DNA from: a virus | DNA length: 34,410 bases | Reading direction: 5' to 3' (one strand) | IMG/VR virus record: IMGVR_UViG_3300025133_000360 | Location: 1 to 34,410 of that record | In this document: in pieces, positions 5,760 through 14,531 of the stretch | Position numbering within the stretch: the stretch's first letter is position 1 | Layout of the letters: the number at the start of each line of letters is the position of its first letter | Program-made: the position numbers and the translations under genes | The notes under the pieces: model-generated | What the model saw: only the letters and a program-made list of their open reading frames with translations | Database searches by the model: none | What the model was told of the DNA's origin: nothing

Positions 5760-7707
5760 CTTCTATATTTGTGTCAGTTGGTTCTGTTGCGGTTTTAGTT
5801 TTACCTTTTGTTCCTCTTTTAGGAAACTGTGTTGGGTCTGGAAATACAGCTTTCTCAATAGTAGTTACACCACTGGCACTTAAGTCTGCCACATAGTCAA
5901 CATTATTCTCAGAAAACCACATTTTAGTTAAGTCAGAGCTCAGTTCCTTTATAACAGGACTGGAAAAACCCTTCTCACTTAAAGACTCTACCCAAGACTT
6001 AGACAGAGTTAGCTCATTTTTCTTAGCACGAGCTTCAGCATATTCATCAATATCTCTCTCCTCATCTGGAGATTTGTCACTCCAATCTGGAGTTATTCCA
6101 CCGGTTCTACCTTTGAACTTTCTTTGTGATGGTGGCTTGTAAGCTTTCAACATAGCTTGGATAGGTTCACCTTCTTCACCTTCGTCGCCTTCTGGAACTT
6201 CATCACCCCCACCCATCATTGCTTCTTGTTGTTGCTGCATCTGCTCTTCTTGCATTTGCATTTGTTGCTGTTGTTGTTCAAGTTGCATAGCAGCTTGTTC
6301 GGCTTGCATCTTAGCAGTTGGGACAGGTTCCCCACTTACAATAAAATCTGCCTCAAAAACATCAACATCTTGTTCTTTTAGTTTTATATCAAATCCTAAT
6401 TGTGCAAATTGATTTACTATTTGTATTTTTTGTTGAGCATGGGCAATCCTAGTGTTCTCAGCCTTTTCCTCTGGTTGAGGTAGTTGTACTGCATAATCAG
6501 TAATGCCAAACGCATCTAGTAATTGTGGGAATACTTTCTCATGTAATAATCTTTGGTCACTCTCAACCACACGACTCATCACTACTAGTTGTTGAGTTTG
6601 TTGTGATAAGCCACCAAATGCATCAGGAGCACCCTGCCATGCTGGAGTAACACCCCACATAGCTGAAACACGTTCCCTGATTTCATCTCTAATAGGTAAA
6701 TATTCCATTTCATTTAGACTATGGAAAAGTCTTACAAGGTCCACTCTACCTCTTTGGTTTCTAGCAGATACTGCAACCATAGGTATGTAGTTAGGGTCCA
6801 TTCTTGTTTGAGCCGCAATGTGTTCTCTTTCTCTACGTAATGACTCTGGGTCATCAGTAGTTACCATTAACATACTGGCTGGCATTTTTCTTTCAAAGAA
6901 ATATCTATATAAGTTTTTATCCATACCTACTAAGGTCAAAGCCTTTTCAAATATTGTAAGTATTGGTGACCATCCATATGTTTCAGATGGTGAGAATTTT
7001 GAAAGATGTATAATTTCTTCATCAGAGAAATACATATGAGCACTTCTGTGATAATACTTATACATTGCTGGCACAAGTGTTACATTACAATCTTCTTTAG
7101 CACATGTCCCACTGTCTTCTTGTACCATTTCTCTATGGATTGGACAGAGATAATGAGAGTTTTTAGGGAGTCCTGCTGAATCTAAATCAAATTCTACAAG
7201 AGCTGGGTTCAATCTTCTAATTTCTTGAAGTCTAGAAGAAACTGTACCATCCCCAGTGTCTTTATACTCTTTGGCTAAATATAAGAATCCGTCATCTAAT
7301 GTATTTACATCAAAATGGAATTGTCTTAAAACCTCTTCCATACTCTGGTCAAATACATTACAGTCCTTTAACCATCTAGTTAATCTTTTTTTCTGTTCAG
7401 GGTCCGGGTTGTCCGCTGTTGGGACAATTGTTATGCCTCTTCTAAAGACCTCCCCAGTAATATGGGAAACAGGTCCTCGGATTTCTTCTACAGAATATGC
7501 AACAGTTTGAAGGTCTTGTACTAATTGTTGGCGGTAAGCCATTTGATGTCTTACCCAAGTATTTACTATTTGGTCAAGACCAACTGTAGGTGCTTTACCA
7601 GTATCTCCCTGAGATTTCATAACATCCAATAAACTAATTTGTTTATTTAAATCCGCCATCTGCTGTTGCATGTGGGGGACTTGAGGTAGATATTCAGATA
7701 ATTTCAT
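5752..7707 (-). CDS. Portal protein with internal zinc-like motif and Q-rich tail
   Basis: This 651-residue protein has a portal-like core. An N-terminal helical section (MKLSEYLPQVPHMQQQMADLNK) precedes a wing-like region, then YRYFFERKMPASMLMV, IPMVAVSARNQRGRVDLVRL, and the stem and clip-like IRERVSAMWGVTPAWQGAPDAFGG with a long QTQQLVVMSRVVES helix. A four-ligand set C188-x2-H191-x10-C202-x4-C207 sits in the wing region and could bind zinc. Residues about 455-495 are almost pure Q, M and E, then acidic. The last 130 residues are polar. It starts after AGGGAT with good spacing and belongs to the operon headed by the 8159 gene. Large size (usual portals are 400-550 residues) comes from the tail. 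Confidence 0.85.
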   Translation of the reverse strand: MKLSEYLPQVPHMQQQMADLNKQISLLDVMKSQGDTGKAPTVGLDQIVNTWVRHQMAYRQQLVQDLQTVAYSVEEIRGPVSHITGEVFRRGITIVPTADNPDPEQKKRLTRWLKDCNVFDQSMEEVLRQFHFDVNTLDDGFLYLAKEYKDTGDGTVSSRLQEIRRLNPALVEFDLDSAGLPKNSHYLCPIHREMVQEDSGTCAKEDCNVTLVPAMYKYYHRSAHMYFSDEEIIHLSKFSPSETYGWSPILTIFEKALTLVGMDKNLYRYFFERKMPASMLMVTTDDPESLRREREHIAAQTRMDPNYIPMVAVSARNQRGRVDLVRLFHSLNEMEYLPIRDEIRERVSAMWGVTPAWQGAPDAFGGLSQQTQQLVVMSRVVESDQRLLHEKVFPQLLDAFGITDYAVQLPQPEEKAENTRIAHAQQKIQIVNQFAQLGFDIKLKEQDVDVFEADFIVSGEPVPTAKMQAEQAAMQLEQQQQQMQMQEEQMQQQQEAMMGGGDEVPEGDEGEEGEPIQAMLKAYKPPSQRKFKGRTGGITPDWSDKSPDEERDIDEYAEARAKKNELTLSKSWVESLSEKGFSSPVIKELSSDLTKMWFSENNVDYVADLSASGVTTIEKAVFPDPTQFPKRGTKGKTKTATEPTDTNIEDE

Positions 7708-7709
7708 TA

Positions 7710-8159
7710 TTAATCCCTGCTTAGTTTAGTCATATCCTGCATGGATACTAACTTTAATATATTGTCCATCGCTTTCTCTTTTAGTTGGTAGTCTTCTGAA
7801 TGTTCAACATCTCGAATAACTTCAGATTTTTGTTCCTTCAACTTTAATATTTCCTCATTCAAGGTTTGGATTTCTTGGTCTCTATCTAATATTATGGCTT
7901 CAAGTTCAGCCTCACCAGTACCAAAAGTAGCATTTTCAAGTACTCCCAGACTACCGGCTTCTTTTATTAGGGCTATAAATTGCCCCTCACTAAGAGTAGC
8001 TACTGCGGGACTATCATCAGGAATATCATCCTCAGCACTCAGCATTTTTAAATCAGCGTGCCAAGTATCTAATATTCTCCATGTCCCCTTATCATCCTTA
8101 GTTGCTATATACTGCTGACCAGAGTCAGATAACATATTTCCTATTTCTCCGTTTACCAT
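7710..8159 (-). CDS. Coiled-coil protein of unknown function heading the head operon
   Basis: This 149-residue protein (start MVNGEIGNMLSDSGQ) has an N-terminal alpha/beta part (QQYIATKDDKGTWRILDTW), an acidic linker, and a strong heptad helix at about residues 85-125 (AIILDRDQEIQTLNEEILKLKEQKSEV). It is the first gene after the ribonucleotide reductase and stops 2 nt before the portal start. AGGAGA precedes the ATG, and a promoter-like box lies 30 nt upstream. The coiled coil may pair with the portal or terminase. I recognise no family. Confidence 0.65.
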   Translation of the reverse strand: MVNGEIGNMLSDSGQQYIATKDDKGTWRILDTWHADLKMLSAEDDIPDDSPAVATLSEGQFIALIKEAGSLGVLENATFGTGEAELEAIILDRDQEIQTLNEEILKLKEQKSEVIRDVEHSEDYQLKEKAMDNILKLVSMQDMTKLSRD

Positions 8160-8187
8160 TTTTCTCTCCTAAAATCTTCTCTATTTA

Positions 8188-8198
8188 TATTATACTAG
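8188..8198 (-). promoter_or_regulatory. Candidate late promoter for the portal and head operon
   Basis: In the 54-nt gap after the reductase gene the minus strand reads CTAGTATAATA, identical over 11 bases to the box at 3500-3490. The TATAAT is at 8194-8189, about 30 nt before the ATG, leaving room for the AGGAGA ribosome site. The bases 17 nt upstream (TAAGTA) do not resemble TTGACA. Confidence 0.6.
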
Positions 8199-8213
8199 AT
8201 TTTTCGTATTTAC

Positions 8214-10163
8214 TTACGCAATCTTGCAAGCACTCCACCCACAAGACTTACAAGTCTCACATCCAGACTCAAATACTATGTTTGGATTGTCACAACAATC
8301 GTAGTTTTCAGCTTCGGATATTACCTGTTCTTCTAGTTCAAAACCATCAAGTTGTAACTGCTCAGATTTATTTTCAGAATTACCTTTTACAAGAACTTCT
8401 TTGTCCCTACTACCAGCTCTGTAGACAGTTATACCCTTACATCCTTCTTGCCATGCTAACATATAAGCCTTTTCTACATCTTCTATTGTAGCAGAATTAT
8501 CAAAGTTTATTGTTTTAGATATACCGGAATCACAGTGTGCTTGAAAAGCTGACTGCATAAGAACATGGTCTTCCGGAGAAATCTCGGGAGCAGTAGCATA
8601 TACTGCCTTAGCCCAATCCGGTACCTGCGGAGCAGTGGCTAAAGAACCACCCTCTGCTAAGTAATCCATCAAATCTTCTGAATAGAACCCATGTTTTTTA
8701 GCGTCTGCTTCAAAATACTTGTTCACATAGTTTAATGTTTTTCCTTCTAATATGTTTTGTTTTTTCCAAGCTAATGCAAATGTAGGTTCAATACCACTAG
8801 ATGTGTCAGCTATCATTGATATTGTTCCTGTTGGAGCAACTGTTAGTCTGCAATGATTTCTAAACATCTGACTTGCTTCTTTGTTAAAAGGAACATTATA
8901 AGTGCTATTATCCCAAGCAGGGAAAACTCCTCGCTTATTTGCTAACTCTTGTGATTTTTCGTCAGCTATCTCACGAACCTTCTTCATCAAACCCCCGCCC
9001 ACATCTCGAGCTAATTTTGACCCATAGGGGATTTGCATTTGTATTAGTAAATCAGCAAAGCCCATAACGCCTAAACCTATCTTTCGTGTAGCTTTAGTCA
9101 TTTGTTCAATTTCTGGGGTAGCATATTTATTAGCATCGATTACATTATCTAAAAAATGAACAGATGTTCTTATAACATGGTCTAGTCTGTCCCAATCTAT
9201 TTTTTCTTTCCAGCCATGAGTGAGCCCCTCAGACTTCTTGTAAAAAGTAGCTAAGTTTATAGACCCTAAATTACAAGACTCGTTTCCTAATAAAGGTTGT
9301 TCACCACATGGGTTTGTTGCAATCATGTCACCATATTGTTCTTTTACATGATTGTCTTTATTTACTTGGTCGAGAAATATCATTCCGGGTTCACCGTTTT
9401 TCCATGCCCCCTCAACAATCTTATTCAATACGTCTCGTGCTGATAAGCTACCAGCAATAGAATTATCATGTGGATTAATTAAATTATACTTCATGTCATT
9501 CTTAGCGAGTTGCATAAAATTAGAATCTACTCCTACAGATATGTTGAAATTGTGAATGTCCCCTTCTGTAGATTTACATTTGATAAACTCTAGAATATCT
9601 GGGTGATATATAGACATTACAGCCATATTAGCTCCATCTCTTTTACCACCTTGGGTTATCATAGATGACACTCTAGACAATGTTTTAAGTACTTCTATTG
9701 GACCACAGGCAATACCATGTGTAGACTGAATCTTTGCTCCTCGAGGTCGAAGCTTTGAAAGGGAAAATCCTGTTCCTCCTCCGAATTTTTGTACCATTGC
9801 CGCATCGTGCGAAGCTTTCATTATTCCTTCCATGCTATCTTCTAAAGGTAGCACAAAGCATGCAGATAAAGTTCCTTGCTCTGTTCCAGCATTCATTAGT
9901 GTTGGTGAGTTAGGGACAAACTCTAGGTGCTTCATTACTGAAAAAAAGTCTTTTTCTGTTAAGGAAGCCTCAACCGGTAGATGGAGATAATCAGAATCAA
10001 TTGATGCTACTGCTTTAGCAACACGTCTAAATAATTCTGTAGGGGATTCAACTATTTCTGAATCCTTATTTTTCAATAAATACCTATGTTCCAATATCAC
10101 TTTGGCTTGGTCTGATAAATTTACTTCTTCTAATGCTTCGGGTTGTGTTATATCGGTTGTCAT
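8214..10163 (-). CDS. nrdJ: Class II (adenosylcobalamin-dependent) ribonucleotide reductase
   Basis: This 649-residue enzyme reduces ribonucleotides to deoxyribonucleotides for phage DNA synthesis. The radical-site motif N284-P-C286-G-E288 is followed 11 residues later by C297 (ESCNLGSINL), the spacing of the Thermotoga-type dimeric class II enzymes. C102 in SACFVLPLEDS is the partner thiol. FGGGTGFSLSKLRP at about 127 and APTGTISMIADTSSGIEPTF complete the barrel. The C-terminal end carries several cysteines (GCETCKSCGWSACK), which should shuttle electrons from thioredoxin or bind metal. No ATP cone is present and no small subunit is nearby, as expected for class II. It depends on host or environmental B12. 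It lies alone between terminase and head genes, with a GGAGG ribosome site but no visible promoter of its own. Confidence 0.95.
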   Translation of the reverse strand: MTTDITQPEALEEVNLSDQAKVILEHRYLLKNKDSEIVESPTELFRRVAKAVASIDSDYLHLPVEASLTEKDFFSVMKHLEFVPNSPTLMNAGTEQGTLSACFVLPLEDSMEGIMKASHDAAMVQKFGGGTGFSLSKLRPRGAKIQSTHGIACGPIEVLKTLSRVSSMITQGGKRDGANMAVMSIYHPDILEFIKCKSTEGDIHNFNISVGVDSNFMQLAKNDMKYNLINPHDNSIAGSLSARDVLNKIVEGAWKNGEPGMIFLDQVNKDNHVKEQYGDMIATNPCGEQPLLGNESCNLGSINLATFYKKSEGLTHGWKEKIDWDRLDHVIRTSVHFLDNVIDANKYATPEIEQMTKATRKIGLGVMGFADLLIQMQIPYGSKLARDVGGGLMKKVREIADEKSQELANKRGVFPAWDNSTYNVPFNKEASQMFRNHCRLTVAPTGTISMIADTSSGIEPTFALAWKKQNILEGKTLNYVNKYFEADAKKHGFYSEDLMDYLAEGGSLATAPQVPDWAKAVYATAPEISPEDHVLMQSAFQAHCDSGISKTINFDNSATIEDVEKAYMLAWQEGCKGITVYRAGSRDKEVLVKGNSENKSEQLQLDGFELEEQVISEAENYDCCDNPNIVFESGCETCKSCGWSACKIA

Positions 10164-10200
10164 GGAACTAAGGTCCTCCTTCTAATTTATTTTTTATTTC

Positions 10201-11877
10201 TTATTTTCTGTGTCCGCAATAAAGGCAAAGACCTCTTTCTGGAACCCAAAAAGAAGGACTACACACCATCTCTTTACACTGAGGATTGGGTGCCAAAGCT
10301 GCTTTCTCAGATGGATTAACTGGTTCCATCTGCAAGGGATTTAAAGAAGACAATTTCTTCTGTTGGTCTTCTGTAAGTCCTTTCATCTCATCCTGCATCA
10401 CTTTACGACTTTCCGGGGTTTCTCCCGGACTAATGGCATTAAACCAATCAGTCGCACTCCCTAAGTCTACAAACTTATATGCTGTGTCATGTGCTGCTTG
10501 TAGAGCCATGGCAATTGAAAAAAAAGCATCACCATGACCCATTGGTGTGTCGGGTGCTTTTAAATCATTGCTCACAGACAGGATGTGTTGCTTCTGTCGC
10601 TCATCCTTTATTAGTTTTAATATACCAGAATGAACAAATTTTTCAAAGACTCCAGCCATAGTATTTTTACTTTTTCTTGTGAAATTCATAGGTCTCCAGC
10701 GAGCGTCTAAACCACGGTCTTCTAGCTCCCCCCGAGTGTTATCAATATAGCCCCCATCTAAATCAAAGTTATCAGCAACTTCATTTAAAAATTCTATTTG
10801 GTCGGAGTAACTCCACCCGTCTAAAAAGGACGAATGTATTTGATGTAACTCCTCACCCCGTTTTCTAAACAGAACTAAATGAGATGGGTGTTTTTTCTTA
10901 CCTACATCAAATCCACCAAAAATCTGGTCTCCGGTTTCCCAACCAGTGAACCTTTTAGTAGATGGGTATGACCTTAATGAGTCGTCTTCACACTTAGTGA
11001 TATCCTCTTCGTTGAAATAAGACTCTGTAGCAAAATGCGGAATCAACATAAACTCTGAAGCAAAAGATTTAGGTCTAGCTTTTTGTTGTGCTAGCAAGTA
11101 CTTCTCACTCATTATTTCTGGAGCCAATACTCTTCTCCCCGGCACTGGGTCTAGGGCAGGTAATACTCTAGCTTTGAATCGTTCATCACTTTGTAACTTA
11201 GCCAGTATATCGTTTGGCATCATAGGTGTACCCACAACAATGACAGGAGCATCTTTTAAAGGAATGAACATTGATTCTGTCATAAAGTGGTCTTCTACTT
11301 TAGTTATCTGTCCTATATTCAATGGGTTTTCAGGGTCTCTCAATACGTCATCGGCAATTAGTGCCCCATTCACGTGCATACCCCGTTTGAAAGAAAACAA
11401 TCCACCATGCATAATTTCCATAGGTTTATTGTTTTTATAAAATCTAGCTGAGAAATCAGCCTTCGGGTTTCTGTTTATAAGAAGCTCCGGAATAATGGGG
11501 TTTCTTGCAATAGTTTTATTTATCTCAGCAATATGATATTTTGCCATACCATCACTATAAGATAGGTAAAGTATAGACATATCTCTAGGAGCCTGCAACA
11601 ATCTCCAAACACTAAAGGCATGCCCTAAAATAGTTGATTTAAAATGCCCTCTGGGTAATACCCCAACATAATTCAAGCCTGTTTCTAAACATTCTTCAAT
11701 ATCTTCTGCAAGTAAACTTACATGCCAAGCTTTAAAATACTCTGGATTGTCATATGATTGAGCCCATATATTTTCAATAAACTCTCTAAAAGTGCCTACT
11801 TCATATCGTTTTTGTTCTAGTAAACCATCGGAAAGCATATCAAACGCCCCACCGACACTAAGAATGTCTTTAGCCAT
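10201..11877 (-). CDS. terL: Terminase large subunit (ATPase and nuclease)
   Basis: This 558-residue packaging motor has a Walker A variant at about 74-82 (LPRGHFKST), Walker B at about 172-177 (ALIADD), and a VVGTPMM coupling segment near 214. The C-terminal RNase H-like nuclease shows acidic residues D324 (GGFDVGKK), D379 (GGYIDNTRG) and D450 (GHGDAFFS). The last 25 residues hold C534-x4-C539-x11-C551-x2-C554, a zinc-knuckle-like tail that I do not recognise as standard in this family. The small subunit gene ends 2 nt upstream, so the two are coupled. It translocates DNA into the prohead through the portal encoded farther on, although the reductase gene separates them here. Confidence 0.95.
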   Translation of the reverse strand: MAKDILSVGGAFDMLSDGLLEQKRYEVGTFREFIENIWAQSYDNPEYFKAWHVSLLAEDIEECLETGLNYVGVLPRGHFKSTILGHAFSVWRLLQAPRDMSILYLSYSDGMAKYHIAEINKTIARNPIIPELLINRNPKADFSARFYKNNKPMEIMHGGLFSFKRGMHVNGALIADDVLRDPENPLNIGQITKVEDHFMTESMFIPLKDAPVIVVGTPMMPNDILAKLQSDERFKARVLPALDPVPGRRVLAPEIMSEKYLLAQQKARPKSFASEFMLIPHFATESYFNEEDITKCEDDSLRSYPSTKRFTGWETGDQIFGGFDVGKKKHPSHLVLFRKRGEELHQIHSSFLDGWSYSDQIEFLNEVADNFDLDGGYIDNTRGELEDRGLDARWRPMNFTRKSKNTMAGVFEKFVHSGILKLIKDERQKQHILSVSNDLKAPDTPMGHGDAFFSIAMALQAAHDTAYKFVDLGSATDWFNAISPGETPESRKVMQDEMKGLTEDQQKKLSSLNPLQMEPVNPSEKAALAPNPQCKEMVCSPSFWVPERGLCLYCGHRK

Positions 11878-11879
11878 TT

Positions 11880-12380
11880 CTATATGTCCCTATGTTTTTG
11901 TTCTATAGTCTTTAGCTTTATACCAATTCTCTGTAAGGTTTCTTGGTCTGCAATCTCTTCAATTAAGACTGTCATAATATCTTGAACAAACTCCATGTTT
12001 ATCATGCCTTGTAATACTTCACGTTGCCCCTTTATTCCAATATCCGCTGCTCTAGCTGCGTCTAAAGGTCTGTCAAAGGTAAGGCCTTGTATCTCATTAC
12101 CTGCTTTGTTAGCAATCTGTGTATAAGTATCTAATTGCTCTGTTTGTAGTCGAGCAAATCTCTGTCCTTCAGATTCTGCTAAGTTTCTCTGAGTATCGGC
12201 AATAGCTACCGCTTTTTGTTCACCCCATCTGTCTCTTTTAGCCCACATATAAATAGTAGGCGGAGCAACCTTGTGCTCTTCCGTAGAAACTTCTTTAGCA
12301 ATATCTTTGGCTGTTTTGTCTCCCTTTAAAAATAGCTCCATAGCTTTTAATTTTATTTCATCAGGTATATGTTTAGGCAT
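11880..12380 (-). CDS. terS: Terminase small subunit
   Basis: This 166-residue protein starts with MPKHIPDEIKLKAMELFLKG and has an N-terminal helix-turn-helix (DKTAKDIAKEVS ... VAPPTIYMWAKRDRW) for packaging-site recognition. A long central helical region (about 55-115) would form the ring oligomer, and a C-terminal charged helix (IGIKLKTIEQKHRDI) would contact the large subunit. It lies directly upstream of the large subunit, the classic gene order, with a 2-nt gap. A different HTH regulator is unlikely given this context. Confidence 0.88.
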   Translation of the reverse strand: MPKHIPDEIKLKAMELFLKGDKTAKDIAKEVSTEEHKVAPPTIYMWAKRDRWGEQKAVAIADTQRNLAESEGQRFARLQTEQLDTYTQIANKAGNEIQGLTFDRPLDAARAADIGIKGQREVLQGMINMEFVQDIMTVLIEEIADQETLQRIGIKLKTIEQKHRDI

Positions 12381-12385
12381 AATTA

Positions 12386-12901
12386 TTAGTCCTTAAATTG
12401 GTCATAGATACTATTAGAGTCGTTCATTCCGTACCCAGCATCAGAAACATGTTGGGAATCAATATTTCCACCCAATGGTGTTCCGTCTGAATTTAGGAAT
12501 TGAGAAAAATCCCAGTATCCTGTTTTATCTGTATGAGCTGTATAACAACTAGGAACCTTTACCTTAGACCCACCGGGTAATCTTATTTCATTGAATTGCA
12601 TTCCTATTTCACCTCTAGTACATATTCCAGCCCAAATGTGTTCTTGTTCTGCAATCGGTGTAAAATTTTGTCTCTTCAATAAAGTTCCTGTAGTTCTTTG
12701 TAAATTTTTTACTTGTTGGTTACTACCACATTTAGCAAATTTACACCAAACCACCGCCCCATACTCTTTTTTTACATCTTCAAGAGTAGGTAATTTCTTA
12801 GGAAATTTGTCTTTGTAATCTCTTTTTGTCTCTTCCTTTTTACCCGGAAAAGCCATAGTAAATCTTCTTACAACTTTCTGTAGTCCACCTGCTATACTCA
12901 T
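12386..12901 (-). CDS. Unknown protein with four cysteines, between resolvase and terminase
   Basis: This 171-residue protein (start MSIAGGLQKVVRRF) has a basic N-terminus rich in lysine, then W-C-x5-C (WCKFAKCG), a further cysteine at ICTRGE and another at SCYTAHTD; these could bind zinc, although the spacing is irregular. The C-terminal 40 residues are polar and glycine/asparagine-rich. I recognise no family. It lies 1 nt after the resolvase stop and 5 nt before the terminase small subunit, so it is likely to work in packaging or DNA processing, but this is inferred only from the operon. Confidence 0.6.
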   Translation of the reverse strand: MSIAGGLQKVVRRFTMAFPGKKEETKRDYKDKFPKKLPTLEDVKKEYGAVVWCKFAKCGSNQQVKNLQRTTGTLLKRQNFTPIAEQEHIWAGICTRGEIGMQFNEIRLPGGSKVKVPSCYTAHTDKTGYWDFSQFLNSDGTPLGGNIDSQHVSDAGYGMNDSNSIYDQFKD

Positions 12902-12902
12902 A

Positions 12903-13358
12903 CTAGAACCTCCTTTTGTTCCATAACGCTATGCATGCTGCATCAGCGTAGTCTTGTTCGGGGAATTTATCTCCCCACTTTTCTTCAGCAAATCTTTTGA
13001 TTTCATCTTTTTTTACATTGCCTTTCCCAACAACATCTTTTTTCCATGTATTATTATCTACACGAACTGTGGGAATACCTTGTAACACTAAGACTGCCCA
13101 TACTGCCCCAACAACGCTGGCTAGAGTTCCAACCACACTTCTGTTTTGAGCAAATATTGATGCTTCTATTGTTGCAAAGTCTATATTATTTATTGTACTA
13201 ATTTCCTTAGAAAAATTGGTTATCAACTCGGGAAACCTTTCAGGGAATGATTTTTTTGTATCGCATCCCCATTTATACAGAGCTACTATTTCTTCGTCAG
13301 GATTTACAGCTGCCCCATGAATTGCCTTACTAGAAGTATCTAAACCTAAATATATCAT
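12903..13358 (-). CDS. RuvC-like Holliday junction resolvase
   Basis: This 151-residue protein has the RNase H-like fold of RuvC-type resolvases. It opens with a beta-strand MIYLGLDTSS carrying D7. The second acidic residue is E65 in FATIEASIF, and the closing acidic pair D136 and D139 lies in EQDYADAACIAL. The length (RuvC is about 170) and the order D-E-D-D fit. It would cut branched replication or recombination intermediates before packaging, acting with the RecA-like protein and nucleases upstream. It overlaps the previous gene by 4 nt. Confidence 0.88.
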   Translation of the reverse strand: MIYLGLDTSSKAIHGAAVNPDEEIVALYKWGCDTKKSFPERFPELITNFSKEISTINNIDFATIEASIFAQNRSVVGTLASVVGAVWAVLVLQGIPTVRVDNNTWKKDVVGKGNVKKDEIKRFAEEKWGDKFPEQDYADAACIALWNKRRF

Positions 13359-13858
13359 AGTCTATCCCCATTTGTACGCAAGGTGACCACTCTACTAACA
13401 GTATTATAAGCAGTTGTATAAGTATTTAGTAGCCCTTCTGTCTTTTTTAGTGTGGCTTCTTGGTCAATAATTTCCCGTCTCAGTTCCCTTAGAACTTCGT
13501 GGGTGTCCATAATCTCACCTTTTAATTCATCTCTAGTAGGCTTTTTCTTATCTTCTTCTTCATACATTTTGACAGTTCTATACAAAGCCGTGCTATAACC
13601 TTCATCGAAAGCTGCATTCAAAGCACCTACTTTAGATTCAATACCAGCTATTTTAGTTTCTAGATAAGCTTTGTAACCACCATACATAGCTAAGAAATCA
13701 GCTAATATTTTATTATCATAAGTGTTTAATTTAGAGAACTCTAAGGTTTCATTCTCTTCTAAGTCAACAGTTAGTGGTGGTAACCCCAAAGAATCAACTT
13801 CTTTTTGGGCTTTCCCTAGAGCTTTCATTGGTGTCCATTCTGTCTCACGCTCCTGCAT
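13355..13858 (-). CDS. Coiled-coil protein of unknown function in the recombination module
   Basis: This 167-residue protein (start MQERETEWTPMKALG) has a short N-terminal region with TVDLEENETLEFSKLNTYDNKILADFLAMYGG and then two long helices. The second (GEIMDTHEVLRELRREIIDQEATLKKTEGLLNTY in two parts, about residues 108-142) is a strong coiled coil. It stops inside the resolvase start and begins 1 nt after the Cas4-like nuclease stop. An accessory factor for the nuclease or resolvase is plausible; no catalytic motif is visible. Confidence 0.65.
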   Translation of the reverse strand: MQERETEWTPMKALGKAQKEVDSLGLPPLTVDLEENETLEFSKLNTYDNKILADFLAMYGGYKAYLETKIAGIESKVGALNAAFDEGYSTALYRTVKMYEEEDKKKPTRDELKGEIMDTHEVLRELRREIIDQEATLKKTEGLLNTYTTAYNTVSRVVTLRTNGDRL

Positions 13859-13859
13859 A

Positions 13860-14531
13860 TTAGTATCCCTCCACTTTTCTACAATTACACCACGTTGCTC
13901 CTGAACACTTCTCAGGGGGCATCAACATTTCTTGAATATTAAAACAACGTCTTAGTATTTCATCCCATTGAATTGGGTCTTTATCTACTAAAAACGTTTT
14001 TATTTTCTGGTCGTTTTTGTTTTCATATAAAACTGTACCTTGACCATAATCTCCCATATTTAAATACATTTGAATCTGTATTTGATGTTCTGGTTTAGGT
14101 TTTTTTAATTTAGCAAAGCCTGCTGTATTAATAGATTTCAATTCAATCGGATGTGTACCGAATTTATAATGGTTGATTAAAAAGTCAATTCTTCCAGAAA
14201 TGGGTGGTATTTCTTGTTTTACTGAAACTTCTCGGTCTATTAAGATATTCAAACCTTCTAACCACGAACCAACCCTTTCTTCTAAAAAATTACCATTTTG
14301 AAATATTCGTTCTAATTTAGCTGGTAATGGTTGGTCTGCCATTTTACCATGATAGCATAACCATACGTATTTATCACATGGATTGCTAATTACAGATGGG
14401 TGGAAAACACCACCTCTAGGAGCAAACATTGTGCCTGTTAAGTAATCATCAATTATCTCAGATAACCACATATCCTCTGTTGCTGACTTTTCTTTTATTT
14501 TTATTGGCTTAATTTGTTCAATGCCTGCCAT
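13860..14531 (-). CDS. Cas4/RecB-like PD-(D/E)XK nuclease with cysteine cluster
   Basis: This 223-residue nuclease has the core D116 (ISGRIDFLI) and E130-L-K132 (HPIELKS), followed by the H149-Q-x-Q-x-Y motif (EHQIQIQMYL) typical of RecB and Cas4 families. Cysteines stand at 52 and 59 near the N-terminus and 209, 215 and 217 near the C-terminus (KCSGATWCNC), which is where Cas4 and AddB proteins bind an Fe-S cluster. It would resect double-strand ends to give single strands for the RecA-like protein two genes upstream. No CRISPR array or other cas genes are present, so it is a phage recombination enzyme and not an adaptation protein. It overlaps the upstream nuclease gene by 31 nt. Confidence 0.85.
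   Translation of the reverse strand: MAGIEQIKPIKIKEKSATEDMWLSEIIDDYLTGTMFAPRGGVFHPSVISNPCDKYVWLCYHGKMADQPLPAKLERIFQNGNFLEERVGSWLEGLNILIDREVSVKQEIPPISGRIDFLINHYKFGTHPIELKSINTAGFAKLKKPKPEHQIQIQMYLNMGDYGQGTVLYENKNDQKIKTFLVDKDPIQWDEILRRCFNIQEMLMPPEKCSGATWCNCRKVEGY

Noticed and set aside
6220-6300. CAA/CAG-type triplet repeats
   Set aside because: They encode the Q- and M-rich portal tail and are explained as low-complexity coding sequence.
8102-8491. 129-residue plus-strand ORF over the reductase end and promoter gap
   Set aside because: Antisense to catalytic C-terminal sequence of the reductase; composition is typical of a shadow ORF and no ribosome site is seen.
13860-14531. Cas4-like gene as part of a CRISPR system
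   Set aside because: No cas1, cas2, effector or repeat array is present; neighbours are phage recombination genes.
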